Assembly: GCF_042670205.1 (NCBI RefSeq)
Contig: NZ_JBHUWD010000001.1
Coordinates: 62,001-126,000, forward strand
DNA length: 64,000 nt
Reading direction: 5' to 3'
Source of the DNA: Luteimicrobium sp042670205
GTDB lineage: Bacteria; Actinomycetota; Actinomycetes; Actinomycetales; Cellulomonadaceae
The notes under the pieces are model-generated. The model was given only the letters and a program-made list of their open reading frames with translations, ran no database searches and was not told the origin of the DNA. The translations under genes and the position numbers were made by a program. Of this stretch, positions 58,705 to 64,000 are shown one piece after another. The first letter of the stretch is position 1. Every line of letters begins with the position of its first letter.

Positions 58705-58755
58705 GACGGCCGGTGCAGCCGGGCCCCGATGAGGGCACCGGCCGCACCGGCCGTC
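58705..58755. terminator. Hairpin after trxA
   Basis: GACGGCCGGTGC and GCACCGGCCGTC are perfect 12-bp arms around a 27-nt loop that can fold further. It is 39 bp after the trxA stop and precedes the promoter of the aminotransferase. Confidence 0.65.
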
Positions 58756-58795
58756 TTCACGTTCTCGTCACGCGCCCCGTGCGACACTGGGCTGC

Positions 58796-60199
58796 GTGAC
58801 CGAGAACCTGAGTCCCCGTGAGCCCGCGACGTCCCCGACCACGGCCCAGGCCGCGGCAGCGGCGCGCGCGGCAGCGGCAGGTTCGGCAGCACCCGCGGGA
58901 ACCCGGCTCGACCCGTGGTTCGGCTCGTACGCCGACCGTGCGCACGGCATGCGCGCGTCCGAGATCCGCGCCCTCTTCGCCGTCGCCAACCGCCCCGAGG
59001 TCGTCTCCCTCGCCGGGGGCATGCCCTACCTCAAGGGCCTCCCCCTCGACACCATCGCTGCGTCGGTGGCCGAGCTCGTCGCCACGCACGGCGCGACCGC
59101 CCTCCAGTACGGCAGCGGCCAGGGCGACGAGACCCTCCGCGAGCAGATCGTCGACGTCATGCGCCTCGAAGGCGTGTCAGCGCACCCGGACGACGTGGTC
59201 GTCACCACCGGTTCGCAGCAGGCGCTCGACCTCGTGACCCGGATCTTCGTCAACCCCGGCGACGTCGTCGTGGCCGAGGCGCCGTCGTACGTCGGGGCGC
59301 TCGGCGTCTTCCGCTCCTACCAGGCGGAGGTCGTGCACTCGCCCATCGACGAGCACGGCCTGATCCCCGAGGTGCTCGAGGAGACGCTCACGCAGCTCGA
59401 AGCGGCGGGCAAGACGGTCAAGCTGCTCTATCTCATCCCGAACTTCCACAACCCGGGCGGCGTCTCCATCTCCCTCGAGCGCCGGCCCCGCATCGTCGAC
59501 ATCGCGCAGCGGCACGGCGTGCTCGTCCTCGAGGACAACCCGTACGGGCTCCTCGGGTTCGACGGCGAGACGATGCCCGCGCTGCAGTCGTACCACCCCG
59601 ACGGCGTCGTCTACCTCGGGTCGTTCTCCAAGACGTTCGCCCCCGGGTACCGCGTCGGCTGGGCGGTCGCGCCCCACGCGGTGCGCGAGAAGCTCGTCCT
59701 CGCGTCCGAGGCGGCGATCCTGTGCCCGTCGAACGCGTCGCAGATGGCGATCTCGACCTACCTGTCGACGTGCGACTGGGAGGGTCAGGTCAAGCAGTTC
59801 CGTGAGCTCTACCGGGAACGTCGTGACGCGATGGTCGGAGCGCTCGCCGAGCATCTCCCCTCCGCGTCGTGGACCGTCCCGGCCGGCGGCTTCTATACCT
59901 GGGTCCGGCTGCCCGAGGGCCTGGACGCCAAGGCCATGCTGCCGCGCGCTGTCACGGCCCGTGTCGCCTACGTCCCGGGCACCGCCTTCTACGCCGACGG
60001 CTCCGGCGCCGACCACATGCGGCTCTCGTTCTGCTACCCCACCCCCGACCAGATCCGTGAGGGCGTGCGGCGGCTCGCGGGTGTCGTGTCGAACGAGCTC
60101 GACCTCGCCACGATCTTCGGGACCGGCGCCGCCGGTGACGCCGGGTCACGCGCGCGCGCCACGGCCGACGTCCAGGCGCCCGGCCCCGACCTGGCCTGA
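58796..60199 (+). CDS. PLP-dependent aminotransferase (class I/II)
   Basis: A 467-residue enzyme. The Ala-rich N-terminal tail leads to the fold-type I core: TGSQQALDLVTRIF, LYLIPNFHNPGG, the PLP Asp in VLVLEDNPYG (residues 243-252) and the Schiff-base Lys279 in GSFSKTFAPGYRVGW. It resembles LysN/MocR-domain-like 2-aminoadipate or branched-chain aminotransferases; the substrate is not certain. GTG 58796 lies 7 nt after GACACT (58783-58788), so it is probably leaderless. Confidence 0.9.
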   Translation: MTENLSPREPATSPTTAQAAAAARAAAAGSAAPAGTRLDPWFGSYADRAHGMRASEIRALFAVANRPEVVSLAGGMPYLKGLPLDTIAASVAELVATHGATALQYGSGQGDETLREQIVDVMRLEGVSAHPDDVVVTTGSQQALDLVTRIFVNPGDVVVAEAPSYVGALGVFRSYQAEVVHSPIDEHGLIPEVLEETLTQLEAAGKTVKLLYLIPNFHNPGGVSISLERRPRIVDIAQRHGVLVLEDNPYGLLGFDGETMPALQSYHPDGVVYLGSFSKTFAPGYRVGWAVAPHAVREKLVLASEAAILCPSNASQMAISTYLSTCDWEGQVKQFRELYRERRDAMVGALAEHLPSASWTVPAGGFYTWVRLPEGLDAKAMLPRAVTARVAYVPGTAFYADGSGADHMRLSFCYPTPDQIREGVRRLAGVVSNELDLATIFGTGAAGDAGSRARATADVQAPGPDLA

Positions 60200-60342
60200 C
60201 CTTCGTACGCGGCCGTGCGCCGTCGGCGCCTCCCGCTCGGCGGCGCACGGCCCGGGCCGCCACCCCCACGACGAGGTCGGACAGCTGGCGGCCCGGCCTG
60301 GCTCCCAGAGAACCCGATCCAACTCCGACCCGGAGGCACGAC

Positions 60343-61314
60343 GTGACTTCCCCCCGCAGCACCCGCTCGTCGGACGACCTCCGGGTCGTCGTCCTCGCCG
60401 GAGGTCTCTCGCACGAGCGTGACGTGTCCGTCCGGTCGGGGCGCCGCGTCGCAGGTGCGCTGCGGAGCACCGGCGTCGACGTCGTCGTCCACGACGTCGA
60501 TGCCGACCTCGTCCCCACGCTCCACGAGCTCGAGCCGGACGTGGTGTGGCCGCTCCTGCACGGTGCGACCGGCGAGGACGGCTCGGTGCGCGAGATCCTC
60601 GACCTCCTCGGCGTCCCGTACGTCGGCACCGGACCCGCCGCGAGCCGTGTGGCGTGGAACAAGGAGATCGCCAAGGGCGTCGTCGCGCGGGCCGGGATCA
60701 CCACGCCCGACTCCGTGACCCTCCAGCAGGATCTCTTCCGCGAGCTCGGAGCAGGCTCGGTGATGCAGGCCATCGTCGACCGGATCGGGCTCCCGCTCGT
60801 GGTCAAGCCGTCTCGGGGTGGGTCGGCCCTCGGCGTGAGCGTCGTGACCGAGCGCGGCGACCTCGCGCGTGCGCTCGTCGCCTCCTACGCCTACGGCGAT
60901 GCCGCTCTCGTCGAGCGCGCCGTCACCGGGACCGAGATCGCGGTCAGTGTCGTCGAGACCGACGACGGGCCGGTCGCGCTCCCTGCCGTCGAGATCGTGA
61001 CCGACGGCCCCTACGACTACGACGCCCGCTACAACCCCGGACGGAGCCAGTACTTCACGCCGGCTCGCCTCGACGCCGAGACCGCCGCACGCGCTTCGGA
61101 CGCCGCCGTGACTGCCTTCAGCGAGCTCGGACTGCGCCACCTCGGCCGCGTCGACCTCATCGTCGACCACGACGGTGTCCCCCACTTCCTGGAGACCAAC
61201 GTGGCGCCCGGGATGACCGAGACGTCGTTGTTCCCGCAGGCCGCTCTCGCGTCGGGGACGACGCTGGCGGCGGTCTACCGCGACATCGTCGAGCGGGCCG
61301 CCGCCGGGCGCTGA
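60343..61314 (+). CDS. ddl: D-alanine--D-alanine ligase family protein
   Basis: A 323-residue ATP-grasp enzyme. GLSHERDVSVRSG is the N-terminal Ddl motif, HGATGEDG the next, then PLVVKPSRGGSALGVSVV, and the Mg/substrate-binding end FLETNVAPGMTETSLFP. It joins two D-Ala for peptidoglycan precursors. GTG 60343 with GGAGG 7 nt upstream. The order between the trx genes and parB is seen in other actinobacteria; some genomes carry a second ddl elsewhere, so this may be the alternative copy. Confidence 0.9.
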   Translation: MTSPRSTRSSDDLRVVVLAGGLSHERDVSVRSGRRVAGALRSTGVDVVVHDVDADLVPTLHELEPDVVWPLLHGATGEDGSVREILDLLGVPYVGTGPAASRVAWNKEIAKGVVARAGITTPDSVTLQQDLFRELGAGSVMQAIVDRIGLPLVVKPSRGGSALGVSVVTERGDLARALVASYAYGDAALVERAVTGTEIAVSVVETDDGPVALPAVEIVTDGPYDYDARYNPGRSQYFTPARLDAETAARASDAAVTAFSELGLRHLGRVDLIVDHDGVPHFLETNVAPGMTETSLFPQAALASGTTLAAVYRDIVERAAAGR

Positions 61315-61571
61315 CCTTCAGGACCACCAGAGCGGGCCCGCACTGGTCTCGTTCTCCTGACCGCCCGTCGCCGTCGTCGGCCCGGCGGCTCCGGTGCCTC
61401 TCCGTCGGGCGCCGGGGCGCAATGACGGCCGAGCCCTCGGCGCCCGCTCGACGCTCAGGACGTCCCCGGGGCCTCAGGTTGGAGCCTGTCGACCTGCGAG
61501 AACGTCCTCGGTCCGTTGCGGCTCGGCCGCAGCGACGCCCGCCCGGGACCCCGTCGTCGCCGGAACGAACG

Positions 61572-61599
61572 GGGGCGCCCGTCGTTCGACGGGCGCCCC
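61572..61599. terminator. Terminator between ddl and parB
   Basis: GGGGCGCCCGTCG-TT-CGACGGGCGCCCC: perfect 13-bp arms in the 304-bp convergent gap (61315-61618). It can stop both units. The rest of the gap shows no gene. Confidence 0.85.
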
Positions 61600-61618
61600 T
61601 CGGATCGCGGTTCGAGTG

Positions 61619-63076
61619 TCACCGGCGCAGCAGGCCGGGGTCCTCCGGTGCCATCACGTCGAGGATCCGGTTGAGGTCCTCGACCGAGGCGAACTCGATG
61701 GTCACGCGGCCCTTCGACTTGCCGAGATCCACCTTGACCCGCGTCTCGAAGCGGTCGGACAGCCGCGATGCGAGTGCGTCGACGGCCTCGCTCCGTTGCC
61801 CCGCCCGCGGGCGGTGGGCTGGCGCCTTCTCGTCACCGACGCCCAGGGCGACGATTTCCTCTGTCGCCCGGACGGACAGCCCTTCGGAGACGATCCTCTG
61901 CGCGAGGCGCTCGATCGCCGCGCCGTCGGAGAGACCGAGAAGCGCGCGCGCGTGGCCTGCGGAGAGGACTCCGGCCGCGACGCGCCGCTGTACCAGCGGA
62001 GGCAGGCGGAGGAGCCGGAGGGTGTTGGAGATCTGCGGACGGGACCGGGAGATCCGCGTAGCGAGCTCGTCGTGCGTGCACCCGAAGTCGTCGAGGAGCT
62101 GCCGGTAGGCCGCTGCTTCCTCGAGCGGGTTCAACGCCGAGCGGTGAAGGTTCTCCAGGAGGGCGTCGCGGAGCAGGTCCTCGTCGTCGGTGACGCGGAC
62201 GATCGCCGGGATCGTGTCCAGCCCGGCGGCCTGGGTCGCTCGCCAGCGCCGCTCCCCCATGATCAGCTCGTAGTGACCGGGATCCTCCGTCGCGGGCCGA
62301 ACCACGACGGGCTGGAGGACGCCGATCTCCTTGATCGACCCGACGAGCTCGTCGAGCTCGCCCTCGTCGAAGACCGTGCGCGGCTGGCGCGGGTTCGGGC
62401 GGATGCTCGAGACCGGAAGCTCGGCGAAGGAGGCTCCCGGCACCGGGACCAGGCCATCGTCATGGACTTCGTCGGCTTCAGCGTTGGCGGGAACTCCGTC
62501 GGCTGGTGACGGCGCGTTTTCTCGCTCTGCCACGGCCTCCGAGGCATCGCGGGGCGTCGGGTCCGGCTCGGCGACGGTGGCACCCTCGCTGGTCGTGCTC
62601 GAGTCCGGCTCCTGCGCTGCCGCGGAGGGCGTGGCCTCAGCGGGCGCAGCGTCAGTTGGCGCAGCCGCGTCCCCATTCGCGGCACGGTCGGTCTCCGCCG
62701 GGGTGTCCGTTGGCTCGTCCCCGTCCAGGGAACCCTCCGGCGCCGACTCACTCTCGGCACCCGTTTCCGCCGCTGCACCGGCACTTCGGTCCGCCGTGTC
62801 CGACGACGTCACCACGGCCGGCTCGGACACGTCGTTCTGCGCCGCGTCAGCGACGGCGACCGATTCGCTGCTCCCCGCGGCGGTTTCACGTGAAACGTCG
62901 GCGCCTGACTCGATCTCGGCCTCGTCGGGGCGATCGATCGTCGCGATGCTCGTCTCCTGCGAAGCACCGGAGGGTGCCGCGGCGGGAAAGAAGACGTCAA
63001 CGGGGCGCTCCCCCTCGGAGCTTGTCGGAATCAGGGCACCGAGACCCCGCCCCAGTCCACGGCGACGTTCCTTCAT
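61619..63076 (-). CDS. parB: Chromosome partitioning protein ParB with a long acidic linker
   Basis: A 485-residue protein. The N-terminal ParA-activating patch is MKERRRGLGRGLGALIP. Residues ~21-212 form an Ala/Glu/Asp/Thr/Ser/Pro-rich acidic linker, far longer than usual. The ParB/CTPase core begins at SSIRPNPRQPRTVF, with GERRWRA at 274-280 and ENLHRS at 308-313, and the parS-reading HTH is in THDELATRISRSRPQISNTLRLL. The C-terminal dimerisation domain ends the protein. It clamps around parS DNA using CTP. A parS site lies within the linker-coding region. Confidence 0.96.
   Translation of the reverse strand: MKERRRGLGRGLGALIPTSSEGERPVDVFFPAAAPSGASQETSIATIDRPDEAEIESGADVSRETAAGSSESVAVADAAQNDVSEPAVVTSSDTADRSAGAAAETGAESESAPEGSLDGDEPTDTPAETDRAANGDAAAPTDAAPAEATPSAAAQEPDSSTTSEGATVAEPDPTPRDASEAVAERENAPSPADGVPANAEADEVHDDGLVPVPGASFAELPVSSIRPNPRQPRTVFDEGELDELVGSIKEIGVLQPVVVRPATEDPGHYELIMGERRWRATQAAGLDTIPAIVRVTDDEDLLRDALLENLHRSALNPLEEAAAYRQLLDDFGCTHDELATRISRSRPQISNTLRLLRLPPLVQRRVAAGVLSAGHARALLGLSDGAAIERLAQRIVSEGLSVRATEEIVALGVGDEKAPAHRPRAGQRSEAVDALASRLSDRFETRVKVDLGKSKGRVTIEFASVEDLNRILDVMAPEDPGLLRR
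62883..62896. promoter_or_regulatory. parS site within parB
   Basis: GTTTCACGTGAAAC, the 14-bp parS core, a perfect palindrome. It encodes Val-Ser-Arg-Glu-Thr (residues 61-65 of ParB). ParB loads here to partition the chromosome. Confidence 0.95.
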
Positions 63077-63077
63077 G

Positions 63078-64000
63078 TCAGCTCACCTGCTCTTCCTGGG
63101 GGGCGCTCTGCGCGCCGACCGTCACCGGACCACGTTCGGACAGTTCGCGCGCCGCTTCGAGGTAGGCCAGCGCCCCCGACGAGCTCGGGTCGTAGGTCAC
63201 CACGGTCTGGCCATAGCTCGGCGCTTCAGAGATGCGGACGGAGCGGGGCACCGTCGTGCGGAGGGTCTGTGCAGCGAAGTGTTCGCGCACTTCGGTCGCG
63301 ACCTGCTGCGCGAGATTCGTGCGCGCGTCGTACATCGTCAGGAGGATCGTCGACACGTGAAGCTCAGGGTTGAGGTGCGACTGGATCAGGCCGATCGTCT
63401 TCAGAAGTTGCGTCAGGCCCTCGAGCGCGTAGTACTCGCACTGGATCGGAATCAACACCTCCCGGCCGACGACGAAGGCGTTAACTGTCAACAGCCCCAG
63501 GCTGGGCGGGCAGTCGACGAACACGTAGTCGAGGGGCGGCTTTCCGGCCGCCTCGAGCTCGGTCATATACGTGTCCAGCGCCCGGCGAAGTCGTGTTTCA
63601 CGTGAAACGACCGACACGAGCTCGATCTCCGCTCCAGAGAGATCGATCGTCGCCGGTACGCACCAGAGGCTCTCGATGTCCGGGCACTGCTGCACGACGT
63701 CAGCGATCGGCTCGTCCTCGATGAGCACCTCGTAGATCGAGGGAGTCCCGGCCCGGTGCTCGACACCGAGGGCGGTCGATGCGTTCCCCTGCGGGTCGTT
63801 GTCGATCACGAGGACCTGGAGGCCGGCCTTCGCGAGCGCGGCGGCGAGGTTCACCGTGGTTGTCGTCTTCCCGACGCCGCCCTTCTGGTTCGCCACCGTG
63901 ATCACGCGCGTGCGCTCGGGGCGCGGGAGGGTGCGGCCCTCCAGCTCGATCCGGCGGCGAACGTCGCGCGCGAGCTCTGCTGCGAGCGGCGTCGAGTCGT
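63078..64000 (-). CDS. parA: Chromosome partitioning ATPase ParA, N-terminus cut by the window edge
   Basis: The frame is open to the right edge, so the start lies outside. Visible N-terminal residues DSTPLAAELARDVRRRIELE precede the deviant Walker A KGGVGKTT (about 63861-63884), and the ParA family motifs DNDPQGNAS, FVDCPPSLGLLTVNA and PSYGQTVVTYDP follow. A shorter GTG at 63905 exists, but the actinobacterial ParA tail upstream is clearly coding. ParA binds DNA non-specifically and is driven by ParB. parB lies 1 bp downstream. A parS site lies inside the gene. Confidence 0.95.
   Translation of the reverse strand, partial: DSTPLAAELARDVRRRIELEGRTLPRPERTRVITVANQKGGVGKTTTTVNLAAALAKAGLQVLVIDNDPQGNASTALGVEHRAGTPSIYEVLIEDEPIADVVQQCPDIESLWCVPATIDLSGAEIELVSVVSRETRLRRALDTYMTELEAAGKPPLDYVFVDCPPSLGLLTVNAFVVGREVLIPIQCEYYALEGLTQLLKTIGLIQSHLNPELHVSTILLTMYDARTNLAQQVATEVREHFAAQTLRTTVPRSVRISEAPSYGQTVVTYDPSSSGALAYLEAARELSERGPVTVGAQSAPQEEQVS
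63594..63609. promoter_or_regulatory. parS site within parA
   Basis: TGTTTCACGTGAAACG: 15 of 16 bases match the TGTTTCACGTGAAACA consensus, and the 14-bp core is perfect. It encodes Val-Ser-Arg-Glu-Thr in ParA, the same pentapeptide as the parB site. Confidence 0.95.

Overview
The window is high-GC DNA (roughly 70 to 75% in most genes) from an actinobacterium. Gene content and order point to the Micrococcales, probably a Cellulomonas- or Cellulosimicrobium-like member of the Cellulomonadaceae/Promicromonosporaceae; this is inferred from gene order and protein style, not from a marker gene. The right half is the conserved origin-proximal block of actinobacterial chromosomes: dnaB, rplI-rpsR-ssb-rpsF, a class A penicillin-binding protein, padR, ino1, pcnA, NUDIX, DUF6049, murJ, pseudokinase, trxB, trxA, ddl, parB and parA. 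The window ends inside parA, so rsmG, yidC, rnpA, rpmH and dnaA/oriC should lie just beyond the right edge.

1 to 25.2 kb is an accessory region made of small regulator-plus-target modules: HxlR/DoxX, TetR/methyltransferase, an ABC importer with a divergent LacI regulator, AraC/DUF2000, acetyltransferase/TetR, MerR/SulP, an ECF sigma factor with a membrane partner, and a GH114-like lipoprotein. Most regulators have a readable palindromic operator beside them. Many genes lack a Shine-Dalgarno sequence and instead carry a TAnnnT- or GACACT-like -10 box 6 to 8 nt before the start codon, the usual signature of leaderless transcripts.

25.2 to 32.8 kb looks like a defence or acquired island with lower GC. 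It holds a truncated Abi_2-type gene, a tightly overlapping three-gene operon ending in an ImmA/IrrE metallopeptidase with a zinc-ribbon tail, and a restriction-modification pair (PLD-superfamily nuclease and N6-adenine methylase) transcribed divergently from a palindromic control region. A WhiB-like gene with a partner and a possibly frameshifted gene follow.

32.9 to 64 kb is the origin-proximal core. The most striking gene is dnaB, which encodes two inteins in one polypeptide: a class 3 (W-C-T) intein splitting the Walker A motif with a degenerate LAGLIDADG domain, and a class 1 intein with both LAGLIDADG aspartates present. A cluster of DnaA-box-like sites lies between dnaB and the divergent MATE gene. 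Two parS sites lie inside parB and parA, and both encode the same pentapeptide. Cell-wall functions (PBP, MurJ, pseudokinase, Ddl), inositol synthesis, thioredoxin, phosphate uptake and tRNA maturation fill the rest, with strong hairpins separating convergent units.
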